Source of the DNA: Luteolibacter sp. LG18
GTDB taxonomy: Bacteria > Verrucomicrobiota > Verrucomicrobiia > Verrucomicrobiales > Akkermansiaceae
DNA: 64,000 nucleotides
Assembly (NCBI RefSeq): GCF_036322585.1
Contig: NZ_AP024600.1
Location: forward strand, 5,208,001 to 5,272,000
Direction of reading: 5' to 3'
The stretch's first letter is position 1. Every line of letters starts with the position of its first letter. The position numbers and the translations under genes are program-made. Of the stretch, positions 7,973 to 17,538 are shown in pieces. The notes beneath the pieces were generated by a model that saw only the letters and a list, made by a program, of their open reading frames with translations, ran no database searches and was not told the DNA's origin.

Positions 7973-10333
7973 TTACCGAACCGCCTTCAATTCACCATCA
8001 AGCACCAGCGGTCGATCCGCTTTCAGCGGCACGGAGACCACACCGCTGCCGTACCGCACTTTCACGGTGGTCGCGGCCTTCGATCGCAACGTCACCCTGG
8101 CGAGCGTTCCGGCCTTCCACTCGATGTCCACCTCGCAGCCGCCGCGGGCGCGGAGGCCCGTGATGGTGCCATTCGGCCACTTGCCAGCCGGCAAGGCGGG
8201 CAGCAGGTGGATCTCCCCATTCTGACTCTGGAGCAGCATTTCGGCGATGCCGGCGGTGGAGCCGAAATTACCATCGAGCTGGACGGAGGGTTTGTCGAAC
8301 AGGTTGCCCTCGGTCCACTTGGAGATCATCAGCTCAACGAATTCATACGCCTTCGCGCTGTCGAGCAGGCGCGCCCAGATGCCAATGCGCCAGGCATTCG
8401 CCCAACCCATGCCGCTGGACGCACGCATCTCGACGAGCTTGCGCGCGGCGGCGAAGGTTTTCGCGTCGGCTGGGGTGATGTCGTTGCCGGGGTAGATGCC
8501 GTAGAGCGGTGACATGTGGCGGTGCTGGATGTCCTCGGCGGTGGTGTCCCAGTCCTTGATCCACTCCTGGAGCTGGCCGGCCTGGCCGATCTGGTTCGGC
8601 GGAAGCTGATCACGGAGTTGTTTCCACCTCGCACGCAGGCCGGGGTCTTGGCCGAGCACCGTGGAAGAGGCGATGCAGGCATCGAAGAGCTCGCGCAGGA
8701 TGGCATTGTCCATGGTGGTGCCATAGCTGGCGGTCAGCCCCTTTTGGATCTCGTGCTCAGGGGAGTTCGACGGCAGGACGACGAGCCAGCCGTGCTCCGG
8801 CTCCTTCACCAGGGTGTCCTCGAAGAAAGCGGCGCTGCCCTTGAGGATGGGATAGAGCTTCCCGAGGTAGGCCTTGTCCCCGCTGAACAAGTACGACTGG
8901 TAGAGTTGGTTGGCGAGCCACGCGCCGCCGGTCTGCCACTGGCCCCAGAAGGCGGTGTCGATCGGAGCGGCGGGGCGCCATAGGTCGGTATTGTGGTGGA
9001 GCACCCAGCCGCGCGCGCCGTAGGTCCTGCGGGCGACCTGAGCGCCGGAGCCTTCCGCCACTTCCGAAAGCATGCGGAACAGCGGCTCCTCGGTCTCGGC
9101 CAGGTTCGTGACCTGGGCGGGCCAGTAGTTCATCTCGGTGTTGATGTTCACCGTGTACTTCCCGCCCCACGGAGCCATGAGCTTGTCATTCCAGATGCCC
9201 TGGAGATTCGCGGGCTGCGAGCCGGGGCGGGAGGAACTGAGGAGGAGATAGCGTCCGAACTGGAAGTAGAGCGCCACCAGCGCGGGATCGTCCTGCTTGC
9301 TAAAATCGCGCAGACGCTGGTCGGTGGCCTGCTTCGCTGCCTCGGTGGTGCCGAGGTCGAACGTGATCCGGCCGAACAGACGCTGGTGTTCGGCGACGTG
9401 GGCCCTGCGGAGGGCGACCCAGGGCTTCTTCGCTGCATCGAGATACTGCGTGCATCGTACCGCCGGATCGGCGGAAATGTCCTTGTAGGTCTTGTAGCTG
9501 GTGGCGGCGGCGATGAAGACGGTGGCGGCGTCCGCACCGGTAACGGTGACCTTATCCCCTTCCGCCGTGACCTGTCCGCCCTCGGCGACGACCTTGACGC
9601 GGGACTCGAATTTCAGCGCGCCCTTCACCACCGGAGTCTTCTTGTCCCGTGCGTAGATGTCGCCATTCATGCCGGTCATGGAAACCTCGTTGCCATTGCC
9701 AGCCTTCACCATGACCGGGAGCGGCGAGGTTTCCGTGGCGCTGAAGGAGATCTTCCCGTTGCGGTCGGCGGTGAGGCGTATGGCGATCACTTGGTCGACC
9801 GGGCTGGAGAGCGCCTCGCGGGTGAACCTCACGCCATCCACGGTGTAGGTCACGGAGGCGATGGCGGTGTTCAGGTCGAGATCGCGGCGGTAGTCCTTCA
9901 CCTGGTCGTGGCCGGGGAAATCGAGCACCAGTTCGCCGACGGTCTGGTAGGAGGACTGGGAGTTCGGGGTGCCCTGGAGCTTCTCGGCGAGGTTCTGTGC
10001 GCCCTTGTAATCGCCCGCGAACATCAGGCGCTGGATCTCCTGGCGGATTTCCGCGGAGACCTCGAAGGACGGCTCATAGGGCGCTCCGGACCAGAGGGTG
10101 TCCTCGTTCAGGCCGATGCGCTCCCGCGCGGTGCCGCCGAAAACCATCGCGCCGAGGCGACCATTGCCGAGCGCGAGCGCGCCGGTCCAATTGCCCGCGG
10201 GCTTGTCATACCAGAGGACCAGCGGGGTTTCGGCAGCGGCGGGCGCGGCGAAGGACAACCCCGAGCCGAAAGCGAGGGCCGCGAAGGCGGATAGGCGAAG
10301 GGATTCGCGGCGAGTGAGGGAGAAATTCGTCAT
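7973..10333 (-). CDS. GH95 family glycoside hydrolase (alpha-L-fucosidase type)
   Basis: A 786-residue protein with a twin-arginine-like leader (TRRESLRLSAFAALAF, signal end near APAAAE), so probably exported folded. The N-terminal beta domain begins LVLWYDKPAGNWTGALALGN, and the next stretch has RIGLNEDTLWSGAPY, both hallmarks of GH95. The catalytic (alpha/alpha)6 barrel contains NINTEMNYWPAQVTN near residue 395, which supplies the paired asparagines used in family catalysis, and WANAWRIGIWARLLDS further on. GH95 enzymes invert alpha-1,2-L-fucosyl or alpha-L-galactosyl linkages. The gene converges with the histidine kinase (28 bp gap) and may share regulation with the lyase genes upstream on the same strand. 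Compared with the second GH95 at 50416-52932, this copy keeps the canonical motif. The substrate is not determined by sequence alone. Confidence 0.92.
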   Translation of the reverse strand: MTNFSLTRRESLRLSAFAALAFGSGLSFAAPAAAETPLVLWYDKPAGNWTGALALGNGRLGAMVFGGTARERIGLNEDTLWSGAPYEPSFEVSAEIRQEIQRLMFAGDYKGAQNLAEKLQGTPNSQSSYQTVGELVLDFPGHDQVKDYRRDLDLNTAIASVTYTVDGVRFTREALSSPVDQVIAIRLTADRNGKISFSATETSPLPVMVKAGNGNEVSMTGMNGDIYARDKKTPVVKGALKFESRVKVVAEGGQVTAEGDKVTVTGADAATVFIAAATSYKTYKDISADPAVRCTQYLDAAKKPWVALRRAHVAEHQRLFGRITFDLGTTEAAKQATDQRLRDFSKQDDPALVALYFQFGRYLLLSSSRPGSQPANLQGIWNDKLMAPWGGKYTVNINTEMNYWPAQVTNLAETEEPLFRMLSEVAEGSGAQVARRTYGARGWVLHHNTDLWRPAAPIDTAFWGQWQTGGAWLANQLYQSYLFSGDKAYLGKLYPILKGSAAFFEDTLVKEPEHGWLVVLPSNSPEHEIQKGLTASYGTTMDNAILRELFDACIASSTVLGQDPGLRARWKQLRDQLPPNQIGQAGQLQEWIKDWDTTAEDIQHRHMSPLYGIYPGNDITPADAKTFAAARKLVEMRASSGMGWANAWRIGIWARLLDSAKAYEFVELMISKWTEGNLFDKPSVQLDGNFGSTAGIAEMLLQSQNGEIHLLPALPAGKWPNGTITGLRARGGCEVDIEWKAGTLARVTLRSKAATTVKVRYGSGVVSVPLKADRPLVLDGELKAVR

Positions 10334-10713
10334 GACGATTAGTGACCAAATCGAAACACAGAAAGCAACCCGGAAGCAATGAATCCAGGTTCAACCCCAG
10401 GAGTGAAACCGAAACCAAAAACCTCGAAAAAACAGCAACTCATCGGTGAATTTCCGTGGTAACCAGCACTCCACAGAATCTAAAAACAGCCCCGAACATT
10501 ACAACAATATAGCATTTCTTGATCCGATCACTGAGACACCTTGCACCCGCACCGGCATACATCCCATACCACGCCTCTCCGTTACAGCAGGCGACCGCGC
10601 CAGTGAGACCTTTGTGCTGAAAGGTCTTCTGATGGAACGATCGGAAACCGGATCCGGCTCGTGGGGTTCACTTATTGAGAACCTCCAGTGAGTTCAGGCG
10701 CTTCGCTGCTGAC
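10334..10713. other. Intergenic region, GH95 upstream
   Basis: This 380-bp stretch is clearly more A+T-rich than its surroundings (for example 10395-10520) and probably carries the promoter of the GH95 gene, transcribed leftwards. A perfect 8-bp-stem hairpin lies at 10606-10627 (AGACCTTT and its complement around a 6-base loop), but it has no T tract on either side. A short open frame at 10446-10691 has no protein-like features. I see no RNA gene or operator I can support. Confidence 0.4.
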
Positions 10714-13700
10714 TCATTGGACCACCACACGGTAGAATCGCTTTGGTCGATTGCCTCCACCGGTATCGCTCACCGCCATCGTCCCGCCGGTGCCCGCGAT
10801 GTGATCCTGCACGGCGGTCCATGAATCGACCTCGAGCGTTTCGGAGTATTCCACACGATAGGTCTTCCCTATCACTGTGGTAAAGAGAATGACGGCGTCC
10901 TGGGCTCCAGTTTCCAGCGACGAAATCGCCAAATGGCTCGCGGGATTGTTGGGATCAGTGCTGGCGGCGAACTCCTGTGCGTTGTTCCAACCGTCGCCAT
11001 CCGGATCGGCCTGATCGGCGGCGGTGCCAGCGTTGGCAGCAGTGCCAAAGCATCCGAAGCGCCAGCTCTCCAGCGGGGTGAACGTGGTCGCCGAAACCGG
11101 TGCGGAAGCGGGGCCCGCGCCACCGATGCCGTGCGAGATGACCGTGTAGTAAAACCCCGCGGCTGCGGGCAGGCCGGAGTCGGTGAAATTCGGCGATGGA
11201 GCCAGGCCGACCGGGAACCATGGCCCGCCGGCGGAAACCGCGCGCATCACCTGATAGGCCGAGGCTCCGGCGGAGGCGTCCCAGGTGAGCGCGATGCCGC
11301 CCGGTTCATCCGGCGCGGCGGCGAGGCCGGTGGGCGTGGAGGGTGGCCGGGCGACGATCTGGAGTCCATTGACCGGGGCGCGTGGACCGGGGTAGCTCTG
11401 GTCGCCGCGCGCGCCCAGGGTGAAGGACGCGGTGCCCAGGCCGGAGAACTTCACGTGGTTGCCCGCGGAGTTCTCGGCTTGGACGTAGGTTCCCGAGAAG
11501 TGGGTGGCCGCGTTGTCCAGCGCGTCGAGGGTCGTGGCACCGATCGTGTATTTGCCGCCCTTGGTGGTGGCGGTGTCGCCGTCGCAATAGACATACACGT
11601 CGTAGCCCGCCGGGAGCCAGGCGGCGGGAATGCCGGTGAGGCTCACGGAAGTAGTGGAGGTGTTGGTGGTATCGAGATAGCCCTTCATCATCCGGTATCC
11701 CCCGGTGGATTCGGTGATCGGGGTGCTCCAGGTGTTGTTGCTGCTCCAGGTGACGGTGGCCGCGGCGGAGTGACCGAGGTTGTCCACCAGCCCGGACAGC
11801 GAGCCTGCCGCGCCGGTGGCCGAGTTCCAATTCGCCACGGCCACCGCGCCCGCCACTTCGCCAGCGGCCATGGCGGCCGGGTTGCCATTTCCTCCTCCGC
11901 CGATGAAGTCGATGCTGATGGCGGCGGGCGGAGCGGTGGGGACGATGCCGGTCTCCGGCGAAGGCGTTCCTTCCCCGGCGCCATTCACCGCACTGACCAC
12001 GTAGTAGTAGAGTGTCTGAGTGGAAGCGGTGGGATCGTTGTAGGCGGTGGTGGTGACATTCGTGGCGAGCGTGACGTAGGGCCCGCCGGGAACGGTGGCG
12101 CGCTTGAGGTTGTAGCTCGTCGCCCCGGCGGCCGCGATCCACGAGAGATCGATGCCCAGACCCGGGGCGGACATGGCGGTGAGGGCGGTGGGCGCGGCGG
12201 GGGTGGTGGCGGCGCTCGCCGGGATCACGATCTGGATGCCATTCACCGGTGCGCGCGGGCCGGAGTAGGTTTGATCACCCGTGGCGGAGAGCGTGAAGGT
12301 GGACGATGTGAGGCCGGTGAAGCGGATGTGGTTTCCGGCGGTCCCATCCGCCTGGACATAGGTGCCGGAGAAATGCGAGCCGCCGGTATCGAGCGCCTTG
12401 ATGGTCCGCGCGCCGAGGGTGTAGTCGCCCGCCTTGGTCGAGCCGGTGTCGCCATCGGTATAGACGTAGACGTCGTAGCCCGCGCCGGTGAAGGCGGAGG
12501 GCAGGCCGGAGACCGTCACCGTGGTGGTGGAGGTGTTGTTGGTGTCGAGGTAGCCCTTCATCATCCGTCGGTCGCCGGCGGTGTCCGGAATGTTCGTGCT
12601 CCAGGTGTTGTTGGAGGTCCACGCGACGTTGGCGGAGGTCGTGGCCCCGGAGTAGTCCTTGAGGCTGTTGACCGTGCCACTGGCACCGCCTGAGGCATTC
12701 CAGTTTGCCAAGCTCACGGCCCCTGCCGTTTCCGCCGCTCCCATCGGGGCGGGGGTGCCGCTGGAGCCGCCGCCTTGGAAATCGATGCTGATGGCAGACC
12801 GGCCCGCGCCCAGGGTGGTCACGGTGGCCGCGCTGGATTGCGGGCTGGTGCCGAAGTCATTGCTGCTCGTCACCGCGTAGTAGTAAGTGCCCGCGGCCGA
12901 TGCGGCGGTGTCGATGTAGCCGGTGCCGAAAACGGTGGCGACGAGCGTGTAGCCTCCGCCGCTGGTGGTGGAGCGCCAGACGTTGTAGGTGGCGGCATAC
13001 GGGACGGCGCTCCAGCCGATGGCCACCTGGCCATTGACGATGGAGGCGGTGAGCTCCGCGGGGGCGACGGGCAGCGGCAGCGAGGTGATCGCCAGCGAGA
13101 GCTTGCCATTGCTGTTGGCCAGCGTGCCGCTCACTCCGGCGGGCAACTGGAGTTGCAGGTTGGCGAGGGAACCTTGGAAGGAGCCGCTGTAGCTGATCAA
13201 TGGGTAGGTGCCCAGACCGAGCGTGCCGGAAATCTGGGCGATCTTCACCGTGCATCCGCCCCCCACCGTCACGCCGCCGCAGGTCACCAGCGGGACCGTG
13301 GTGCTGGTGGGATTGCCGATTTCCAGCGTGCTGCCGCCGGCAAGCGTGAGATTCGCCACCGCGGCCGGGCCCGGGCTGGTGTTGTTCACCGCCAGCACCG
13401 CTCCATTCGCCACCTGGAAACTGCTGTTGCTCGCGAAGGTGGTGGCCAGAGCCAGCCTGCCCGCGCTCACGGTGGTCGCGCCCGAGTAGTCGCTCGCTCC
13501 GGTCAGCGTCAGCGTGCCATTGCCGGTCTTCGTCAGGCCGATCGGGCCGGTGCCGAGGCGGTTGTCGCGGAGGATGCCGGAGAAGGTGGTGGAATGATGG
13601 TTGGCTCCCACCTCGAGGACGACGTTCATCGAATTGGTCCCGCTGCGGTTGCCTTGGATCAGGCCATTGCCCGCGAGCGATCCCAGGGAAAGGGTGCCGC

Positions 13701-16584
13701 TGGAGAACTCCAGCGCGGTGCGGCCCGCGGTGGTGTTGTTGAACACCCAGTCGACGTTTGGATTGCCCGCCGCGGCAGTGGTGAAGCGAACGGCGTTCGC
13801 GTTGTTGGCCACCGTGACGGAGCCACCGGTCATGGTGTTCGTGCCGGAAAGGTAGAGCGACGAGGGATTCTCGTCGTTACCCAGCGTCAGCGCGCCATTG
13901 CCGGAGAGGGCGCCGGTCAGGGTGAGGTTCGCGTTGCTGGCGAGCTGGAGTCCGCCGCTGCCCGAGATCACGATGACGTTGCCGAGCGTGAGGCTGCCCC
14001 AGGTGCTCAAGGTTCCGCCACCGAGGGTGATCGGGCCGGTGCCGAGCGACCCCGCGTTCTGGATCGTCACCTCGCCGCCGCCGAGGTTGGCGCTCGGGAA
14101 GCTGTTGGCAGCGGAGAGGAACAGGGGGCCGCCGCCGGTCTTGGTGAACGGGCCGGGGCTGTTGATCGCATTGCCATCGAGGCGCAGGCTCCTCCAACCG
14201 TTGTTGAACACCACCGACGAGGGAGTCACCGGCGCGGCGACATTGATGGTGGTGGCGCTGCCGGAGGAATCATCGAACAGCACCGCGGTGCCGGGGGCGA
14301 AGGCGACCTGTGCGCCGCCGGTTTGCCAGTTGAGGGTGGCGGTGTCCCAATTCGCGGTCAGGGCTCCGGACCAGGTGATGCGGTCGGTGGGGGCACCTGC
14401 CGATGGCGTCACCGCGATCTCCGCGGAGTTGGCACTCTCTCCCGTGGCATTGGACGCGGAGACCACATAGTAATGGGTCGCGCCATTGGTGGCGGTGGTG
14501 TCGACGAAAGACGCGCCTGTCACTGGCCCCGGGAGGGAAACATACGGACCACCCGGCACCGTGGCGCGCTTTACGGTGAAACCGGTGGCGGTGGCGGGCG
14601 GGGTCCAGGCCAGCGTCACCTTCGCGTTGCCCGCGGTGGCGGCCAGGCCGGTGGGAGCGGCGGGCACGATGGCCGGGTTCGGATAACCGTGGAACTGGAG
14701 TTCGGCCACGTTGCAGTAGCCGTTGTTCGGGCCGAGGTAGCGGACGTAGCGGAAGGCGCCGGGGTTGGAAATGTTCTGGGAAGACATCCCGGCCGGGGGC
14801 GTGCCGCCGATCGTGGAGAGCGTGACCACACCGCTGCTGAAGTCCGGCGTGTTCGAGCCCTGGAACAGCCCGCCGGTCATGCGGCCTGCGTAGCCGATGC
14901 GCGGCTGGTAATTCACCTGCGTGATGACATGTGGGGCCCCCAGATCGAGGCCCGCCCAACTGCCGCTCGCGGTGCTCGAATCGAAGAAGGTGACGTTCGC
15001 GTCGTCGAAGGCCTGTTCCCGCCACATGCCGTAGAGGTAGGCGTCGCCGGTGCCGATGATGGTTCCCTTCAGCCGCTGGTTGGTGGTCACGGTGACGGGG
15101 GCGCTGTCCGGTGTTTCCACGCCATTTCCCAGCACCGCGGAGATCGCGTAGAGGTAGGTCGTGTTCTGGCCGAGCCCGGCATCGTGGTAGGTGAATTTGT
15201 CACCGGGCAGGCCGCTGGCCACCACGGTGTACGGACCGCCGGCGGTGGTCGCGCGCTTCACCTTGTAGGTCGCGGCATTGGCGCTGCCCCACCAGGAAAG
15301 GACGACCGTGTTGTTGCGCGGGTCCGCGGTCACGCCGCGCGGGGCGGGCACGCTGGCGGGAGCGATCGGATCGAGCGAATGGGTCAGCGTGGTGAACCCG
15401 ATCTGGTCGAAGCCGCCGCTGGTCTGCCCGTAATCGCCGCCGCCGCCCTCCGGTCGGCCGGTGAGGGCCATGCGCATCGTGTAAGGAGCGGCGATCCCCC
15501 GGCGGTTGGCGTAGTGGTTGTAGATCAGCTCGTAGCCCGGCCGGTAGATGCCGCGGCTCGCGTCGGAGATGGCGGGCATGCCCACCCGGTTGCTGAGGCT
15601 GTCGCAATTGATGGCGGTCACGTAGGGGACGTCGTTGCCCAGGTTGTATCGGGCGACGTACTCGCTGATGGCCAGCAGGGTGTTGTCGTTGTAGCCGTAG
15701 AGGTCGTCACCCTGGCTCCACGCCATCTCGCAGAAGGAACCCAGCAGCACGGGGCCCATCGAGTTGTGGCCCTGGTCGCGTCCCGATTCCTGCGCCTGCC
15801 CGAGGTTCCCGGGGTGGCGGAACCACATGACCTTGTCCGCGGCTCCGTTGCCGATACCGGATTTGTAGTAATTGACCGCCTTGTTGTAGATCGTCCGGTC
15901 ATCGCAGACCACGCCGATGGCGAGCACGGCGTTCATCGCGAGCAGGTCCCAGTTCGCCCAGTAGTGGGTGTCGCAGGTGCCGTTGTGGTGTTCCAGGAAT
16001 GGCCCGATCCCGTTGCCGGTGTTCGGGTCCTGGTAGAACTTCGTGAGCAGGAAGACCTGGAAATTGACGAGTCCGCCCGAATCCACCCATGGCTGGTAGC
16101 CTCTCATCAGCTCCGCCGCGCACGCCCACTGGAAGGCCTGCGCGGCCAGCAGCAGCGCGTCGGTGCTGCCGGTGATCTGTTGCACGGTGGAGGAATAGCC
16201 GTCCATGTTGCGGATGGCGGCGTCAGCGTAGGCGGTGTCTCCGGTGATGTGGTAGCGCAGCGCGCATTGGTAAGCCGCGGACGCGTCACGGGCCATGGTG
16301 ATGTAGTCCTGTGACAGGCCCATGCTGGCGCAGTTGCCGCCGCGGCAGATGATCGGGTGCGGATACGCGGTGTAGTTCGCGCTGGAGTATCCGTTGGCGG
16401 CCAGCTTGTCGTAGCCTGCCTTCCACGGCTGTTCACCGGCGGCGACTTTCGCCTTGATGCGGTTCAGGTCCGCCTGGGTGCTGAGCAGGCCGGGATGGAC
16501 GAAGGCCTGGGCGGTGGCCGGTCGTTGCAATCCGCCGAACAACAGGGCGGGGACGAGCAGGGCGAGATGGAGAATGGGTTTCAT
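10714..16584 (-). CDS. Giant secreted multidomain polysaccharide lyase (alginate-lyase fold)
   Basis: A 1956-residue secreted protein, with a signal peptide at 1-26. Residues 30-400 have the alginate-lyase (alpha/alpha) fold, with repeated helical hairpins, WANWDLLAMNAVLAIG, and the block ESGRDQGHNSMGPVLLGSFC shared with the lyase at 17539-20382. Then come FN3 (about 408-505), a discoidin-like domain (508-631), FN3 (631-735), glycine-rich autotransporter-associated beta-strand repeats (738-1158), FN3 (1168-1261), a ~190-residue module occurring twice (1262-1454 and 1553-1745) with FN3 between, FN3 (1748-1831), and a tail with a calcium-type DPDGDGWNNAQEF repeat. The catalytic domain probably cleaves a uronic-acid polymer by beta-elimination; the polymer is unknown. 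The rest is binding and spacer. It ends an apparent operon, 46 bp after the helical-repeat gene. Confidence 0.82.
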   Translation of the reverse strand: MKPILHLALLVPALLFGGLQRPATAQAFVHPGLLSTQADLNRIKAKVAAGEQPWKAGYDKLAANGYSSANYTAYPHPIICRGGNCASMGLSQDYITMARDASAAYQCALRYHITGDTAYADAAIRNMDGYSSTVQQITGSTDALLLAAQAFQWACAAELMRGYQPWVDSGGLVNFQVFLLTKFYQDPNTGNGIGPFLEHHNGTCDTHYWANWDLLAMNAVLAIGVVCDDRTIYNKAVNYYKSGIGNGAADKVMWFRHPGNLGQAQESGRDQGHNSMGPVLLGSFCEMAWSQGDDLYGYNDNTLLAISEYVARYNLGNDVPYVTAINCDSLSNRVGMPAISDASRGIYRPGYELIYNHYANRRGIAAPYTMRMALTGRPEGGGGDYGQTSGGFDQIGFTTLTHSLDPIAPASVPAPRGVTADPRNNTVVLSWWGSANAATYKVKRATTAGGPYTVVASGLPGDKFTYHDAGLGQNTTYLYAISAVLGNGVETPDSAPVTVTTNQRLKGTIIGTGDAYLYGMWREQAFDDANVTFFDSSTASGSWAGLDLGAPHVITQVNYQPRIGYAGRMTGGLFQGSNTPDFSSGVVTLSTIGGTPPAGMSSQNISNPGAFRYVRYLGPNNGYCNVAELQFHGYPNPAIVPAAPTGLAATAGNAKVTLAWTPPATATGFTVKRATVPGGPYVSLPGPVTGASFVDTTATNGATHYYVVSASNATGESANSAEIAVTPSAGAPTDRITWSGALTANWDTATLNWQTGGAQVAFAPGTAVLFDDSSGSATTINVAAPVTPSSVVFNNGWRSLRLDGNAINSPGPFTKTGGGPLFLSAANSFPSANLGGGEVTIQNAGSLGTGPITLGGGTLSTWGSLTLGNVIVISGSGGLQLASNANLTLTGALSGNGALTLGNDENPSSLYLSGTNTMTGGSVTVANNANAVRFTTAAAGNPNVDWVFNNTTAGRTALEFSSGTLSLGSLAGNGLIQGNRSGTNSMNVVLEVGANHHSTTFSGILRDNRLGTGPIGLTKTGNGTLTLTGASDYSGATTVSAGRLALATTFASNSSFQVANGAVLAVNNTSPGPAAVANLTLAGGSTLEIGNPTSTTVPLVTCGGVTVGGGCTVKIAQISGTLGLGTYPLISYSGSFQGSLANLQLQLPAGVSGTLANSNGKLSLAITSLPLPVAPAELTASIVNGQVAIGWSAVPYAATYNVWRSTTSGGGYTLVATVFGTGYIDTAASAAGTYYYAVTSSNDFGTSPQSSAATVTTLGAGRSAISIDFQGGGSSGTPAPMGAAETAGAVSLANWNASGGASGTVNSLKDYSGATTSANVAWTSNNTWSTNIPDTAGDRRMMKGYLDTNNTSTTTVTVSGLPSAFTGAGYDVYVYTDGDTGSTKAGDYTLGARTIKALDTGGSHFSGTYVQADGTAGNHIRFTGLTSSTFTLSATGDQTYSGPRAPVNGIQIVIPASAATTPAAPTALTAMSAPGLGIDLSWIAAAGATSYNLKRATVPGGPYVTLATNVTTTAYNDPTASTQTLYYYVVSAVNGAGEGTPSPETGIVPTAPPAAISIDFIGGGGNGNPAAMAAGEVAGAVAVANWNSATGAAGSLSGLVDNLGHSAAATVTWSSNNTWSTPITESTGGYRMMKGYLDTTNTSTTSVSLTGIPAAWLPAGYDVYVYCDGDTATTKGGKYTIGATTLDALDNAATHFSGTYVQAENSAGNHVKFSGLGTASFTLGARGDQSYPGPRAPVNGLQIVARPPSTPTGLAAAPDEPGGIALTWDASAGASAYQVMRAVSAGGPWFPVGLAPSPNFTDSGLPAAAGFYYTVISHGIGGAGPASAPVSATTFTPLESWRFGCFGTAANAGTAADQADPDGDGWNNAQEFAASTDPNNPASHLAISSLETGAQDAVILFTTVIGKTYRVEYSETLEVDSWTAVQDHIAGTGGTMAVSDTGGGNRPKRFYRVVVQ
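11350..12797 (-). repeat. Duplicated ~190-residue module within the lyase gene
   Basis: Two copies of an uncharacterised module lie at 12222-12797 and 11350-11924, separated by an FN3 domain. Both start ISIDF followed by glycines, contain NNTWSTxI, RMMKGYLDT(N/T)NTSTT, GYDVYVYxDGDT and HFSGTYVQA, and end SGPRAPVNGxQIV or the equivalent. The copies agree at well over half of positions, indicating an intragenic duplication or domain shuffling. I do not recognise a named family; a carbohydrate-binding jelly roll is a guess. Confidence 0.8.
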
Positions 16585-16630
16585 GGAACGGGCAAGGGAT
16601 GCAAGGGTGGGAAAGGGCGCGGGCCGGGAT

Positions 16631-17473
16631 TCAATCGATCCGCTCCAGCGGGGCGGGACGCAGTCCCGCGAGTTCGCCCAGGGCCCGCTCGCGCAGGGCT
16701 CCGGCGGTGATGCTTTCCGCCCAGCGGGCGGCGGCCACGGCATCGGTCAGCGCCCATTGATGGAGGACGGAAATCACCGCCTCGTCCTGCAAGGGACCGG
16801 GGGCGATGGCCTCCGCCACCTGGCAGGCGGCGGCGCGGGGATCGGACTTGGAGAGGATGAAGGCCACGCGGGCCATCAGGCGGTCATGCCATTCGCCGGG
16901 CGGCTGGGTCTTCACCCATTCCAAGGCCGGTGCGGACTCGCGGTCCGCCCATTGCATCGCCAGGTTTTCCAACAGCCCGCCGGTCTCATTGGCGGCACCG
17001 TGGCGGATCGCCAGATCGAGGGCCCCGCAGGGATCGGTTTCCGCCAGGGTGATGGCGATCGTCGAGCGCGCGGAGCGACGCGCGGCCTCGTCCGGCAAAC
17101 CGTCCGACCACACCATCGCGGCCTCCGGATCGTGGCGGGCCCATGTGGTCAACAACAGGCGGAGCAACCGCGTCCGGGTTTCGGCATCGGCCAACTGGCG
17201 GGCGAACGCCAGCGCCTCCTCCGGGTTCGCGGCCGTCCATTGGGTGGCGATGGCGGAGAGGTCCCGCTCACGCCGGAGGTCGTCCTTGGCGTGGAATGCC
17301 TGCTGAAACCGATCTTGGAAATCCCGCGGATGGACTGGCTGGCGTCCGGGCCGGGTATGGGTCGAGGGAACCGGCTCCGGGAGCGGAGTGATGTCCCCGT
17401 GGTGCGTGATCCCGCCGATCGCGATCGCCGTCCCGACGAGTCCCCATCGGGCGCGTGATGAAATCCGTTTCAT
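16631..17473 (-). CDS. Exported helical-repeat (DP-A-A) protein, unknown function
   Basis: A 280-residue protein with an N-terminal hydrophobic segment (residues 8-24, LVGTAIAIGG) that could be an anchor or signal. From residue 70 it consists of about six units of 33-38 residues, each with a conserved core resembling W-A-x-x-(D/N)-P-x-A-A followed by a second helix ending in R. Examples are WTAANPEEALAFARQL, WARHDPEAAMVWSDGLP and SKSDPRAAACQVAEAI. This predicts an alpha-solenoid. Such proteins seem common in Verrucomicrobiota, but I cannot name a function. It sits between the two lyases (65 bp after one, 46 bp before the other), so it may be a scaffold or regulator for that secretion or degradation set. 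The start at 17473 puts the hydrophobic segment near the N-terminus; a longer frame would overlap the upstream gene. Confidence 0.72.
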   Translation of the reverse strand: MKRISSRARWGLVGTAIAIGGITHHGDITPLPEPVPSTHTRPGRQPVHPRDFQDRFQQAFHAKDDLRRERDLSAIATQWTAANPEEALAFARQLADAETRTRLLRLLLTTWARHDPEAAMVWSDGLPDEAARRSARSTIAITLAETDPCGALDLAIRHGAANETGGLLENLAMQWADRESAPALEWVKTQPPGEWHDRLMARVAFILSKSDPRAAACQVAEAIAPGPLQDEAVISVLHQWALTDAVAAARWAESITAGALRERALGELAGLRPAPLERID

Positions 17474-17538
17474 CGTTCTTCGAGGAATGAAGAGGAAAGG
17501 CCGCGTGCGGTTTCCACGCACGCGGCCCGTGAAACGGC

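Noticed and set aside
10606..10627. Hairpin as terminator
   Set aside because: Perfect 8-bp stem but no T tract on either side.
10446..10691. 81-codon open frame
   Set aside because: No codon bias or protein features; lies in an A+T-rich promoter region.
12775..16314. 1179-codon open frame on the plus strand (and 10933-12693)
   Set aside because: Complement of the giant lyase; composition is extremely Gly/Arg/Ala/Val-rich with no domain, while the minus strand encodes recognisable domains.
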